Part shown: one piece after another, positions 20,031-31,443 of the stretch
Numbering within the stretch: position 1 is the first letter of the stretch
Layout: every line of letters starts with the position of its first letter
Assembly (NCBI RefSeq): GCF_009829075.1
Contig: NZ_WUQZ01000011.1
Coordinates: 1 to 64,000 of the forward strand
Direction: 5' to 3'
DNA from: Sphingobacterium composti
GTDB taxonomy: Bacteria > Bacteroidota > Bacteroidia > Sphingobacteriales > Sphingobacteriaceae
DNA length: 64,000 nt
Translations under genes and position numbers: made by a program
The notes under the pieces: model-generated
The model's input: the letters and a program-made list of their open reading frames with translations, nothing else
Databases searched by the model: none
Told to the model about the DNA's origin: nothing

Positions 20031-20438
20031 TTATTTATAAGGATAAAAAACAAAATTTGCGCCCTCAGGCACCACTACAAATAAGCACATATAGTCTTCA
20101 GACTTTTTATATGCCTTTTCAAAATTTGCCTTTTTGGACTCTTGCACTACACCTCTTTCGACAAATTCTTCTAAAGACGATGCATATACTGACCAATTAG
20201 TCCCTAATTCTGTTTTGTCTAATATGATTTCACCCAAAGAAACCTCGTGTTGTGTAGCCACAAATATAGGATATAACGTATACCCTTCTGTAACCATCTC
20301 TGTTGAAATTTCCTTGATAGACTCACTATAGAAGTCCAAATCAACTTTCAAACTTTGTAATGGACTTGATTTTTTCTGCTCCTTACCTGGAGACTCACCA
20401 CCCGCGGATGTGCCTGCTAATAAATCTGAAAAATCCAT
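20031..20438 (-). CDS. Hypothetical protein downstream of rlmD
   Basis: 135 aa, family not recognised. There is no signal peptide or membrane segment. The first 30 residues are Gly/Ser/Lys-rich and look disordered; the rest alternates strands and helices and ends FVVVPEGANFVFYPYK. Its ATG is 1 bp after the rlmD stop, so it is translated from the same mRNA. Codon use resembles its neighbours. Function unknown. Confidence 0.7.
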   Translation of the reverse strand: MDFSDLLAGTSAGGESPGKEQKKSSPLQSLKVDLDFYSESIKEISTEMVTEGYTLYPIFVATQHEVSLGEIILDKTELGTNWSVYASSLEEFVERGVVQESKKANFEKAYKKSEDYMCLFVVVPEGANFVFYPYK

Positions 20439-20439
20439 A

Positions 20440-21846
20440 TTACTTTAATTTTAGTAAAACCACATTTTCTACGTGCTGCGTTTGCGGAAACATATCCACT
20501 GGTTTAATACGTACTACGTCATATTTTGCAGCTAACATTTCTAAATCTCTAGCTTGTGTAGCGGCATTACAACTAACATATACAACTTTTGGCGATTCCA
20601 TTTCAAGAATTCTGTTCACCACATCTGCATGCATTCCTGCACGAGGAGGGTCGGTAATTACAACATCTGGTTTTCCGTGTTCAGCTACAAACTGAGCTGT
20701 CAACACATCTTTCATATCACCCGCGTAAAACTTGGTGTTATTAATGCCATTGATTTGTGAATTGATTTTGGCATCTTCAATCGCTGTCGGAACATACTCT
20801 ACACCCACGACTTCTTTGGCTTGGCGAGCAACAAAATTAGCAATGGTACCTGCACCTGTATACAAGTCATAAACCAACTCGTCCCCTTTTAGTTCTGCAA
20901 AATCACGTGTGATTTTGTACAATTCATACGCTTGTGCAGAGTTTGTTTGGTAAAAAGACTTTGGACCTACTTTGAATTTAAGCCCTTCCATCTCTTCATA
21001 GATGTAATCACGACCTTTGAAAGTAATTATTTCTTGATCGAAAATCGTATCGTTACGTTTTTGATTAATGATATAAAGAAGTGATGTGATATCAGGGAAT
21101 TTTTCATTCACAAAATTCATCACCAAATCCACTTGACCTTCTTCTGGATAAGCAAATACGACAACAACCATCACTTCACCTGTAGAAGACGTACGGATGA
21201 TTAAATTACGTAAAGCCCCTTCATGCTCACGTAAATCATAAAAGGTAATACCTTGCTCAATAGCAAAATCACGAATAGAATTACGTAAGCTATTTGATGG
21301 ATCTTGTTGTAAATAACAATGGTCAATATCCAAAATCTTGTCAAAGCGACCAGGAACATGAAAACCTAAAGCGTTCAAATTGTCTGGCTCCACTACTTCA
21401 TCACGATTAGTCAACCACCTTTTATTCGAAAAAGTATATTCTAATTTATTACGGTAGTAAGTCGTTTCAGCAGAACCTAAGATTTCTTCCATCGTAGAAG
21501 TATCTACTTTTCCGATGCGTGTCAATGCATTATCTACTGATTGCTGTTTAAATTTCAATTGCGCATCATAACTCATGTGTTGCCACTTGCAACCACCACA
21601 AACGCCAAAATGCGGACAGAATGGTTCGATACGATAAGGTGATGCTTCATTAAGTTTGGTAACACGTCCTTCTGCAAAGTTTTTTTTCTTACGTTGCAAC
21701 TCTACATCCACCACATCCCCAGGAATAGCCTTTTCAATAAAAAGCACCATATCCTCATGTCTTCCTACACCTTTTCCTTCTTCAGCGATGTCGAAAATCT
21801 CAATATTTTGTAATTGTTTTTTGTCTTGCGGTATTCTTCTGCCCAT
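20440..21846 (-). CDS. rlmD: 23S rRNA (uracil-5-)-methyltransferase, RlmD/RumA type
   Basis: 468 aa from ATG 21846. An N-terminal TRAM domain comes first, then the iron-sulfur cysteines (CPHFGVCGGCKWQHM) and a SAM-binding methyltransferase domain (DLYTGAGTIANFVARQAKEV). VITDPPRAGMH and the catalytic VSCNAATQARDL are near the C-terminus. It makes m5U in 23S rRNA (U1939 in E. coli); family members can also target U747 or tRNA, so the exact site is inferred. The 14-residue upstream extension to 21888 is not family-like. Confidence 0.93.
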   Translation of the reverse strand: MGRRIPQDKKQLQNIEIFDIAEEGKGVGRHEDMVLFIEKAIPGDVVDVELQRKKKNFAEGRVTKLNEASPYRIEPFCPHFGVCGGCKWQHMSYDAQLKFKQQSVDNALTRIGKVDTSTMEEILGSAETTYYRNKLEYTFSNKRWLTNRDEVVEPDNLNALGFHVPGRFDKILDIDHCYLQQDPSNSLRNSIRDFAIEQGITFYDLREHEGALRNLIIRTSSTGEVMVVVVFAYPEEGQVDLVMNFVNEKFPDITSLLYIINQKRNDTIFDQEIITFKGRDYIYEEMEGLKFKVGPKSFYQTNSAQAYELYKITRDFAELKGDELVYDLYTGAGTIANFVARQAKEVVGVEYVPTAIEDAKINSQINGINNTKFYAGDMKDVLTAQFVAEHGKPDVVITDPPRAGMHADVVNRILEMESPKVVYVSCNAATQARDLEMLAAKYDVVRIKPVDMFPQTQHVENVVLLKLK

Positions 21847-21900
21847 AGGATACAAAAATACACTTTTTAATTGCATTTTGGAATGCAAGAAATAGTCTGT

Positions 21901-22476
21901 TTAAGCTATAGTTGCCTGAACTAAATAGGGAAGAATTTCTTTTTGAAAAGAAATAAAATTTTTGCGAACATCAGCTTCTGTTACTGCCGTAAAAGCAAAG
22001 GAGAAAACAATATTTTTGCTTGATTTTATCAGAAATGTAAGTTTTTCTTCAGGTATAGTAGCACCTATCAATTCATTTTTGATAAATGAACTCAATAATA
22101 AAAACTCTAAATCATCAGAAAGCGTTTTTAAATATTCCTGCGCATTGGTTGATTCGCGAATAAATTCCCAACCGATGAATTCATTGCACACGGTATATGT
22201 GACACGGCTCACCTTTGCAATAGTCTTAAATAAGTAATTTTCTAATTCTTGATCACGAAAGTCAGATGACAATATACCTTCTAGATTTTCGCGGATATAA
22301 TCCATTAAAACTTCATGTAGAATTAATTCTTTGGAGGGAAATATTTTGTAAAAAGTTGCTTTTGAAATTTGAGATTGTTTAGCCAATTCATTGACACTAG
22401 TTTTATTGTAGCCGTATTTGCGAAACAAATCACGGGCAGCTTTTTTTATCACATGAACAATATCTTCCTGACTCAT
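21901..22476 (-). CDS. TetR/AcrR-family transcriptional regulator
   Basis: 191 aa. An N-terminal helix-turn-helix (ARDLFRKYGYNKTSVNELAKQ, SKATFYKIFPSKE) is typical of TetR. The C-terminal ligand domain is not diagnostic. TetR proteins usually repress a neighbouring transporter or enzyme when no ligand is bound; no such target is adjacent, so it probably acts in trans. It starts 1 bp from the stop of the lipoprotein gene upstream. Confidence 0.9.
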   Translation of the reverse strand: MSQEDIVHVIKKAARDLFRKYGYNKTSVNELAKQSQISKATFYKIFPSKELILHEVLMDYIRENLEGILSSDFRDQELENYLFKTIAKVSRVTYTVCNEFIGWEFIRESTNAQEYLKTLSDDLEFLLLSSFIKNELIGATIPEEKLTFLIKSSKNIVFSFAFTAVTEADVRKNFISFQKEILPYLVQATIA

Positions 22477-22477
22477 A

Positions 22478-22876
22478 TCAATTGCTTATAATGATTAATT
22501 CTCCAGAGGTCTGTACACCATATTTTTTAAGTGAACATTCTGAAGATTGGGTGGGGGTTCCATCCATTAATAGCCACTTTGCTCCTGATTCTTTGTCGAC
22601 AATCTCGAAACCTTCTACTAAAAGTTTGGTGTTGGATATTGGAACGCAACGATCATAGGCAACTAACTGCTTTCCTGTGTTATAAACTATTATACCACAC
22701 TTTCCCCCATCAGCATAAGACCAGCCATTCGTTACCCTAACAGGTGTGGCTTGATCAGGGTTTAGTGTGGTTTTAAAACTAACACTATTTAAAACAATAT
22801 TGCATCCTCCATCTTTGCAACTGCTCGCTAGGAGAGTGAAGAATAAGAATGCAATACCATTTATATATTTAATCAT
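22478..22876 (-). CDS. Small lipoprotein of unknown function
   Basis: 132 aa. Signal peptide with lipobox LLASSC. The mature part is Cys-rich (CKDGGCNIVLNSVSF, YADGGKCGIIVYN, AYDRCVPI, SECSLKKYGV), so disulfides are plausible. The pattern resembles the small Rieske-like or SH3-like secreted proteins of Bacteroidota, but no Rieske ligand set (CxH...CxxH) is present. It directly follows pheS (adjacent stop and start). Function unknown. Confidence 0.78.
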   Translation of the reverse strand: MIKYINGIAFLFFTLLASSCKDGGCNIVLNSVSFKTTLNPDQATPVRVTNGWSYADGGKCGIIVYNTGKQLVAYDRCVPISNTKLLVEGFEIVDKESGAKWLLMDGTPTQSSECSLKKYGVQTSGELIIISN

Positions 22877-23914
22877 CTAGATGATTTCAGTTTCAAATTG
22901 AGATAAGAAACGAGTGTCGTTTTCTGAGAACAAACGTAAATCTTTGATCTCATATTTTAAGTTTGTGATACGTTCAATACCCATACCGAACGCGAAACCT
23001 GAATATTTCTTGCTGTCAATACCACAGTTTTCTAATACATTCGGATCGACCATCCCGCATCCTAAGATTTCCACCCAACCCGAACCTTTACATAAGTTGC
23101 ATCCAGCACCTTTACAGATTGTACACGAAATATCCATTTCTGCCGAAGGCTCCGTAAATGGGAAATATGATGGGCGGAAGCGAACTTTTGTACCTTCCCC
23201 ATACAATTCTTGCACGAAGTGAAAAAGAGTTTGTTTTAAATCTGCAAAAGAAACATTTTCATCAACATACAAGCCTTCTACTTGATGGAAGAAACAGTGC
23301 GCTCTAGCCGAAATTGCCTCATTGCGGTATACGCGCCCTGGCATAATCGCTCTAAATGGCGGCTTTCCAGCCTCCATCAAACGAACTTGTACAGACGATG
23401 TGTGTGTACGCAAAGCAATATCATTTCCTTCTTGTTTCTTGATGAAGAAAGTATCTTGCATATCACGAGCAGGATGTTCAGGAGGGAAGTTTAAGGCTGA
23501 AAAATTATGCCAATCATCTTCAATCTCTGGACCTTCTGCAACGATAAATCCTAATTTTTTGAAAATCTCCACAATCTCTTTGCGCACGAGCGATAGAGGA
23601 TGACGAGATCCTAATTGAAAACCTTCACCTGGTAGAGTTAAATCTTCTTCTTCGCGTTTATGACTTTTAGCAGTATTCGCAAACTGAGCTTGAGAATCTT
23701 GAAATTTAGTCTCCGCTAATTGTTTGAACTCATTCAATACTTTACCCAAAACACGTTTTTCATCTGCTGAAACGGTTTTGAATTCTTCAAACAATTCTTT
23801 AACGATTCCTTTAGAAACTAAAAATTTTAATCTAAAATTCTCTACATCCGCAGCAGATGCCGGCGTAAATTGCTCAATCTCTTTGGTATACTGCGCTATT
23901 TTATCTTGCAACAT
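22877..23914 (-). CDS. pheS: Phenylalanyl-tRNA synthetase alpha subunit
   Basis: A 345-aa class II aminoacyl-tRNA synthetase alpha subunit. An N-terminal coiled coil (first about 90 residues) precedes motif 2 (FRAIMPGRVYRNEAISARAH), the block with PSYFPFTEPSAEMDISC, and motif 3 (GFAFGMGIERI). With PheT it charges tRNA-Phe. A Cys-rich insert, CTICKGAGCNLCKGSG, may bind zinc. ATG 23914 is used because the codon at 23923 is TTG. A TAnnTTTG box lies 16 bp upstream. pheT is not in the window. Confidence 0.97.
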   Translation of the reverse strand: MLQDKIAQYTKEIEQFTPASAADVENFRLKFLVSKGIVKELFEEFKTVSADEKRVLGKVLNEFKQLAETKFQDSQAQFANTAKSHKREEEDLTLPGEGFQLGSRHPLSLVRKEIVEIFKKLGFIVAEGPEIEDDWHNFSALNFPPEHPARDMQDTFFIKKQEGNDIALRTHTSSVQVRLMEAGKPPFRAIMPGRVYRNEAISARAHCFFHQVEGLYVDENVSFADLKQTLFHFVQELYGEGTKVRFRPSYFPFTEPSAEMDISCTICKGAGCNLCKGSGWVEILGCGMVDPNVLENCGIDSKKYSGFAFGMGIERITNLKYEIKDLRLFSENDTRFLSQFETEII

Positions 23915-23930
23915 AATTGCCAAAGATACG

Positions 23931-23938
23931 GCAAAAAT
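23931..23938 (-). promoter_or_regulatory. -7 element of the pheS promoter
   Basis: Minus strand TATCTTTG, exact TAnnTTTG, 16 bp before the ATG at 23914. It also argues against the TTG start at 23923. Confidence 0.55.
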
Positions 23939-23979
23939 TAAACTTTTAGTGAATGGTTACTCAAAAATATTCTTGCTAT

Positions 23980-24441
23980 TTAGAACGGTAAACCGTCGTC
24001 AGTTTCATTTTCTGTAAAATCTACACTTTGCTCTTGTGTCGCATTATTCGTCGCAGTAGCAGAATTTGCGTTGCTAGTTGAGTTATTACTATTAGAGGTG
24101 TTTTCAAAATCTGATTTACGCCCTAAAATATTAAAGCTTTCTGCTACGATCTCCGTTGTATATCGTCTTACACCTTCTTTGTCTTCGTATGATCGTGTAC
24201 GAAGTTTCCCTTCAATATACACTAGTCTTCCTTTAGTCAAATATTTGGCTGCAACATCTGCCAAACCTCTCCACATGACAATATTGTGCCATTCGGTTTG
24301 TTCGACTTTCCTTCCATCTTTGTTAAATGTTTCTGAAGTAGCTAACGGAAAACTGGCAACGCTTACATTCCCTTCTAAATAACGTAATTCTGGATCTTTT
24401 CCCAAGTGACCCACTAAAATAACTTTGTTAACGCTCGACAT
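23980..24441 (-). CDS. ssb: Single-stranded DNA-binding protein
   Basis: 153 aa. OB-fold N-terminus (VNKVILVGHLGKDPELRYLEG, TEWHNIVMWRGLADVAAKYL, KGRLVYIEGKLRTRSYEDK) and an Asn/Ser/Thr-rich linker. The acidic tail ends DDGLPF, the hydrophobic tip that docks SSB partners. It protects single-stranded DNA in replication and repair. It is 26 bp downstream of mutY on the same strand. Confidence 0.96.
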   Translation of the reverse strand: MSSVNKVILVGHLGKDPELRYLEGNVSVASFPLATSETFNKDGRKVEQTEWHNIVMWRGLADVAAKYLTKGRLVYIEGKLRTRSYEDKEGVRRYTTEIVAESFNILGRKSDFENTSNSNNSTSNANSATATNNATQEQSVDFTENETDDGLPF

Positions 24442-24467
24442 AATAATTTAGAGTTTTAATTGATTAG

Positions 24468-25514
24468 TTACACCAAATACTTATTAATGAAAGAAAAAAT
24501 AAGCTTGTGCTTAGCTAATTTATCTAAATTATCTGAATTATAATAATTCCATGATGGTTTTTTTTTGATATTATTTTGCTCATCTACAACACGATAAAAT
24601 TTTGCATAGATATTTTGATGACTCAGAATATGCTTTATAGGTTCTCCAATAGATAATATTTTGACATCTTCAAATTCTTGTTTGAACTTCCCATGCAGTT
24701 GTAACTCCTCGGTACTAAGATCAGATTCTGTCTCTATAAGTGGAAATTCATACATATTTGCCCACACATCATTAACACCTCTTTTTGTAAAGACATATGC
24801 ATCATTTTTCTCTATTATAAAATAGTTAAAATAACGATTTCTGCTGGCTTTACCTTTTGTTTTGACTGGGAGCAAATTGACCAATCCATTTTTTGAGGCT
24901 GTACATCCTAATCTTAAAATACAATTTTCACAGGCTGGATTTTTAGGTTTACAAATTGTTGCTCCAAAATCCATTATAGCTTGATTAAATAATCCGGGCT
25001 GAGTGTCTGACACTACCTCATTTGCCAATGCTTGAAATTGTTTTTTACCAACTGAGGAATTGATGGGAGTGTCAATACCAAAATAGCGTGATAATACCCG
25101 GAATACATTTCCATCTAATACAGCTTTTTTCTCATTTTTAGAAAATGAAGCAATTGCTGCTGCGGTATACTCACCGACACCCGATAATTTAATAACATCA
25201 TCATAGGTATTGGGGAAAATCCCATCGTAGTCAGCCATTACAATTTTGGCAGCTCTATGCATATTACGTACTCTGGAATAATAACCTAATCCTTGCCAAA
25301 GGCGCAGAAGATCGTCTTCGTCAGCGTTCGCAAAATCCTTAACAGTAGGGTAGTTTTCTGCAAATCTGTAAAAATATGGCAGGCCTTGTTCTACACGAGT
25401 TTGCTGTAATATGATCTCCGACAACCAAATGATATACGGGTCTTTGGTGTGTCGCCAAGGTAGGTCTCGACCGTTTTTTTTATACCAGCTAATTAGCTCA
25501 TCTGCTATAATCAT
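24468..25514 (-). CDS. mutY: A/G-specific adenine glycosylase MutY
   Basis: 348 aa. Helix-hairpin-helix LSGVGEYTAAAIASF with catalytic Asp in NQAIMDFGATIC. The 4Fe-4S motif is CKPKNPACENCILRLGC. A C-terminal NUDIX-like domain reads 8-oxoG. The glycosylase removes A paired with 8-oxoG. Full length. It shares its transcript with ssb. Confidence 0.96.
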   Translation of the reverse strand: MIIADELISWYKKNGRDLPWRHTKDPYIIWLSEIILQQTRVEQGLPYFYRFAENYPTVKDFANADEDDLLRLWQGLGYYSRVRNMHRAAKIVMADYDGIFPNTYDDVIKLSGVGEYTAAAIASFSKNEKKAVLDGNVFRVLSRYFGIDTPINSSVGKKQFQALANEVVSDTQPGLFNQAIMDFGATICKPKNPACENCILRLGCTASKNGLVNLLPVKTKGKASRNRYFNYFIIEKNDAYVFTKRGVNDVWANMYEFPLIETESDLSTEELQLHGKFKQEFEDVKILSIGEPIKHILSHQNIYAKFYRVVDEQNNIKKKPSWNYYNSDNLDKLAKHKLIFSFINKYLV

Positions 25515-25579
25515 AACACAAATATGAAGATAATTTAACAGTTTTTAACAACAACATGCTGATAGTCAATAACAACAAG

Positions 25580-25659
25580 TTGACTGTTAGTCAAATAAAT
25601 TGTAACTTTGCAAGCATCCTATCGAAAAACGAAAACAACTAAACTACAAAGGGAGGAGT
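25580..25659 (+). promoter_or_regulatory. Promoter and strong RBS of the M23 peptidase gene
   Basis: TTG at 25580-25582 and TAACTTTG at 25603-25610 (20-bp gap) form a good Bacteroidota promoter. The leader ends in GGGAGGAG at 25651-25658, a Shine-Dalgarno sequence rare in this phylum, only a few bases from the ATG. Confidence 0.65.
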
Positions 25660-26514
25660 ATGTTTAAGAAAAAATCTGCTATACAAATTCGTATAGAAGG
25701 AAATCATGACAAGAGTTTAGAAATACCTACAGTACTATTAAAGTATTGGAAGCAAATTTCTATTTCTGCTGTGGCATTAGTAATCACCCTAATAGGTTCT
25801 ATTGCTTATTTTGCGGCTATTAAAAAAGCGGAAGATGTCAGTGCTAAATATCAAGCTGCACTAGACAAGATTAATCAAAAAAATGAAAAACTTAATTCTA
25901 CACAGTTAGAAACTCAGCAAGATATATTAGAAGCCAAGAAATCTTTCATGAAAATTGATTCTACCATTCAAAGTATAAATGGGAAGATGAAAAAGCGTGG
26001 TATTAATACCAAATTGGCAATTGCTAATACTGGAGGTCCTGTAGAAATTGATGAAGAGAATATTGTAATGTTAAGCGAATATTATGAAAATCTATTGGCG
26101 AATGTAGAGAAAAAAATGTCTAGTATTCCGCTTGGTAAACCTCATAATGGATCTATCACTTCTAGATTCGGTTATAGAGTCAATCCTTTTACGCGTAGAG
26201 GTAGAGAAATGCATTCAGGTATTGATTTCAAAGGTAGAATGGGGGATCCTATTCGCGCTACAGCAGATGGTGTAATTACTTTTGCAGGATATGAAGGTCA
26301 ATATGGTTATGTCGTAAAAGTAAAGCATAAACATGGTTATGAAACACGCTATGCACATTTGGTACGTACGCAGGTGAAAAAGGGACAACGTGTGGAAGCG
26401 GGGACTGTTGTAGGGTTGTTAGGAAATACTGGACGCAGTACAGGGCCACATCTTCACTATGAAATTTTAAAAGATAACAAAAAGATTAATCCTGAAAAAT
26501 ATTTCGAATTATAA
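25660..26514 (+). CDS. M23-family metallopeptidase (LytM-type), membrane-anchored
   Basis: 284 aa. One transmembrane segment at about 34-52 and a periplasmic coiled coil (about 60-110), then a LytM/M23 peptidase domain: GYRVNPFTRRGREMHSGIDF carries the first zinc His and Asp, RYAHL is present, and THLHYEI-type GPHLHYE carries the last zinc His. All zinc ligands are in place, so it is probably an active cell-wall endopeptidase, not an EnvC/NlpD activator. It has its own promoter and terminator. Confidence 0.92.
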   Translation: MFKKKSAIQIRIEGNHDKSLEIPTVLLKYWKQISISAVALVITLIGSIAYFAAIKKAEDVSAKYQAALDKINQKNEKLNSTQLETQQDILEAKKSFMKIDSTIQSINGKMKKRGINTKLAIANTGGPVEIDEENIVMLSEYYENLLANVEKKMSSIPLGKPHNGSITSRFGYRVNPFTRRGREMHSGIDFKGRMGDPIRATADGVITFAGYEGQYGYVVKVKHKHGYETRYAHLVRTQVKKGQRVEAGTVVGLLGNTGRSTGPHLHYEILKDNKKINPEKYFEL

Positions 26515-26518
26515 GATT

Positions 26519-26538
26519 AGGCAGCCCAATGGCTGCCT
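26519..26538 (+). terminator. Terminator of the M23 peptidase gene
   Basis: AGGCAGCC / GGCTGCCT stem, CAAT loop, followed by eight T. Confidence 0.9.
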
Positions 26539-26608
26539 TTTTTTTGTTAAAATTTTATCCTTTTGATTTGGTTTATTTTCTACATATTTGTCGTAAACAT
26601 AAACTCAA

Positions 26609-28066
26609 ATGAAAAGTATTTTAACGCTTAATTTATTGTTATTTTTGATATTGCCTGTTTTTTCACAATATCCAACATTTAAGATTGACTATAAATTTAT
26701 TGTCGACGAATCTCTGTTACAAATGGATGAAGATGAGTTGGATGATGAACAGAAAATACTGATGGCAACAGCAGCCTTAGCATTAGCATTTCAGGATGAA
26801 GACAAACCAATTGCTCAAGTTTGGACAAGCAACAAATTTGTGCGTGCAAAAACTAGTCTCTATGGTGATAGCTATGAGATTAATGATAAAGAAAATAATA
26901 GGCATATAGCTATTTATCCAGAAAGTCAGCAGTATTATATAAACAGTGTTTTACAGGACAAGTTGTTAGATTTGGAAGATTCATTTCAGCTAGCTTCAGA
27001 GCTCCCAATCTCGTACATTGAGGGTCAAGAAAAATCAATCGCAGGCTACACATGTAAATTGGCTATATTAAAAGTGGTTGGGGTTGATGACAATTCTGCA
27101 AGTATTAATGTTTGGTATACAGAAATGCTTCCTTCTACTTTTTGGGGTGAATATGCATATCTAAAGAATATACCTGGTGCTGCTTTGGAGATTTCGACAT
27201 CTGGACTTGGAATTCAAGCGTCAAGTGTTGTGACTGAGGGAGATGCGAGTATTTTCGAAATTCCTGCAAATTATGTGCAAATCGATAGCCCTTTGGCATT
27301 AGATTTTTCTTTCAACACGGAGGATTATGAATCAGAAAAGTTAGATGAATATTATCTAAATGATTCATTAGTTGCTTTTTTGGATAAAGAAATCAATCAA
27401 TATGGTATCAAAACTTATGATGGTGATATTGTTGTAAATCCACAGTTTTTAGATATCTATCAATATGATAATGGACTGGCAATAGTGTCGAATGATGGAT
27501 ATAATTATGGTGCTATAGACTTAAAAGGCAAAATTGTAATTCCTCTTATGTACGATGCACTTACTTACAATAGTGTGGACGATACATTTATTTTTTTAAA
27601 AGATGCTAAATATGGCATAATTAGTTCGACTAATCAAATTGTTATTCCTAATGAATACGATTATATCTCATTCATCGTTAATGAACGAGCAATTGTAAGT
27701 AAAGAGGATGCATACGGAATAATTGACAGTAAGAATCAAATCGTGGTTCCGCTAAAGTATGATTACATAATGGACGTAGTAGGTGATTATTTTATTTCCT
27801 TTGAAAATGATGATGTGTGTGTACTTTATTCATTTAAGGGCGAAAAGAGAGCAACCTACCCATATATTTCTAACGCGTATGCAGAAAATCTTTTTGTGGT
27901 AATGAAAGATGAAAAATATGGCTATATCAATTCAGCGGGAAAAGTAATCATACCTATAATTTATGAATACGCCTCCGCATTTACTAATGGACTTGCAACA
28001 GTATTACAAGAAGGATCAGAACAAACAATAACAATTAATACGAGAGGAGAAATTGTACAAGAGTAA
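26609..28066 (+). CDS. Exported GLPGLI-like and WG-repeat protein
   Basis: 485 aa with a signal peptide ending FSQ. Residues 20-220 resemble the GLPGLI family (YYINSVLQDKL, SIAGYTCKLAILKV, VWYTEMLPSTFWGEYAYLKNIPGAALEI), in which a metal or cofactor export role is suspected but unproven. Residues 250-485 are four to five WG-type repeats (for example YGAIDLKGKIVIPLMYD and YGIIDSKNQIVVPLKYDY). The joining of these two families in one chain is the notable part. Function unknown, presumably periplasmic or surface. Confidence 0.75.
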   Translation: MKSILTLNLLLFLILPVFSQYPTFKIDYKFIVDESLLQMDEDELDDEQKILMATAALALAFQDEDKPIAQVWTSNKFVRAKTSLYGDSYEINDKENNRHIAIYPESQQYYINSVLQDKLLDLEDSFQLASELPISYIEGQEKSIAGYTCKLAILKVVGVDDNSASINVWYTEMLPSTFWGEYAYLKNIPGAALEISTSGLGIQASSVVTEGDASIFEIPANYVQIDSPLALDFSFNTEDYESEKLDEYYLNDSLVAFLDKEINQYGIKTYDGDIVVNPQFLDIYQYDNGLAIVSNDGYNYGAIDLKGKIVIPLMYDALTYNSVDDTFIFLKDAKYGIISSTNQIVIPNEYDYISFIVNERAIVSKEDAYGIIDSKNQIVVPLKYDYIMDVVGDYFISFENDDVCVLYSFKGEKRATYPYISNAYAENLFVVMKDEKYGYINSAGKVIIPIIYEYASAFTNGLATVLQEGSEQTITINTRGEIVQE

Positions 28067-28084
28067 ATTTTGTATTTTTGGCAA

Positions 28085-28516
28085 ATGAATCAATCTTTTG
28101 AAATAAATACTCTTCATAGGGGGAAATATATGCTCAGTTTTTTCTCTTTATTGCTATTAGCTGGGATTATTTCATCACAGATACCTACTTCAGAAATGGC
28201 AAAGGTTATTATAATATTATTTACGATTCCTATTATACTATTTTTGTCCGTCAAATGGAGTAAAAATAAATCTATTTGGGAGCTATCAGATGAGGAGGTG
28301 CTCATTCATTTTCCGGATAGATCAGACAAATATCTTATTAGCGATATTGATCATATCAAAAGTCTTACCCGGTCTGGGGGTAATTTGTACGTATTTCATC
28401 TCAAAAAAAAATCACCAAAGCGGTATTGGCGAAATAAGTTGTTTTCATCGGATGATGATAATTTAATGTTACATCATGCACTTATGAATCATTCTGTCGA
28501 ATATTATAAAATGTAA
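28085..28516 (+). CDS. Small two-TM membrane protein, PH-domain-like
   Basis: 143 aa from ATG 28085; a start at 28070 is also possible. Two membrane helices (about 15-32 and 40-58) and a C-terminal soluble domain with a strand pattern (WELSDEEVLIHFPDRSDKYLISDIDHI) like bacterial PH-type membrane proteins. The family is not certain. Its 3' end overlaps that of the next, convergent gene by 13 bp. Confidence 0.65.
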   Translation: MNQSFEINTLHRGKYMLSFFSLLLLAGIISSQIPTSEMAKVIIILFTIPIILFLSVKWSKNKSIWELSDEEVLIHFPDRSDKYLISDIDHIKSLTRSGGNLYVFHLKKKSPKRYWRNKLFSSDDDNLMLHHALMNHSVEYYKM

Positions 28517-28896
28517 CTTATATTACGCCAAATCGTAAAAATCAATATGATGCTAACTACGATTATTAGTGCATTCTTACCATATAGCTTATTATATATA
28601 TTCAATTCTGTTTTTGAGGGATTTTTAATTAATCTGAGGTATATCCAGAGCAAAATATAAGGAGTGAATATAAATATTAATGGATTTTGATTAAACGCTG
28701 CTTTGAATTCTCCATTCAAAAACAGATGAGCTGCACGTTGTGTACCACACGTTGGACAATCTAATCCTGTGACATGTTTTATAGGACAAGCAGGGAAAAA
28801 ATTATACAACATTGGGTTGTATAGCTTGTAAATTAGTCCTACAATGCCTGTCATTAATAGTATGCTAAATCCTATAAAAACTCTTTTTAAACTCAT
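28504..28896 (-). CDS. DUF2752-family membrane protein
   Basis: 130 aa with three hydrophobic segments. The DUF2752 signature CPIKHVTGLDCPTCGTQRA holds three Cys, two of them as CPTCG, then a tail of hydrophobic helix. The function of the family is unknown. Its end overlaps the convergent upstream neighbour. Confidence 0.85.
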   Translation of the reverse strand: MSLKRVFIGFSILLMTGIVGLIYKLYNPMLYNFFPACPIKHVTGLDCPTCGTQRAAHLFLNGEFKAAFNQNPLIFIFTPYILLWIYLRLIKNPSKTELNIYNKLYGKNALIIVVSIILIFTIWRNISYIL

Positions 28897-29108
28897 ACTT
28901 AACCTTTATACAATAGCTAATGTACTGAATTATTCGTTTGGAAAGTTTAGGCTACACTTTAATATCGCTTAGTTATATTTTTAGTAACCAAATATGACGT
29001 TATTAAATACTTAATTATGCTCTATAAATTTTGAAATAATTGTAATTTAAAGTTATTATTGTTTCTTGTTTTGTTCGGATGTTATTTAAAATTCACTAAA
29101 TTATTTAG

Positions 29109-31272
<2,164 letters not shown>

Positions 31273-31299
31273 GTTTAGATAGCTTAAATATGAGGAGTA

Positions 31300-31330
31300 G
31301 GTGGTAGCAGAAATGTTGCCACCTTTTTTT
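31300..31330 (+). terminator. Terminator of the GH97 gene
   Basis: GGTGGTAGCA / TGTTGCCACC (10 bp with two wobbles), 4-nt loop, then seven T. Confidence 0.8.
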
Positions 31331-31341
31331 ATTTTAAAAAT

Positions 31342-31368
31342 AAAAGCGACTCTTTTGAAGTCGCTTTT
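31342..31368 (-). terminator. Hairpin next to the left att copy, probably the ancestral tRNA-Glu terminator
   Basis: AAAAGCGACT / AGTCGCTTTT stem with a 7-nt loop, directly left of the 17-bp tRNA-end copy. T-rich on both strands. Before island insertion this would have lain just 3' of tRNA-Glu. Confidence 0.65.
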
Positions 31369-31370
31369 TC

Positions 31371-31387
31371 GTAGCCCGTAGGGGAAT
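31371..31387. repeat. Left 17-bp direct repeat (attL core, tRNA-Glu 3'-end remnant)
   Basis: GTAGCCCGTAGGGGAAT, identical to the tRNA-Glu 3' end at 42516-42532. The next bases (AACACC) no longer match the tRNA (CGAACC). Confidence 0.85.
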
Positions 31388-31443
31388 AACACCTACTAAA
31401 CATTAATCTCTTTATCAGATTTTTACAAACTTGCCTTTTTCCA

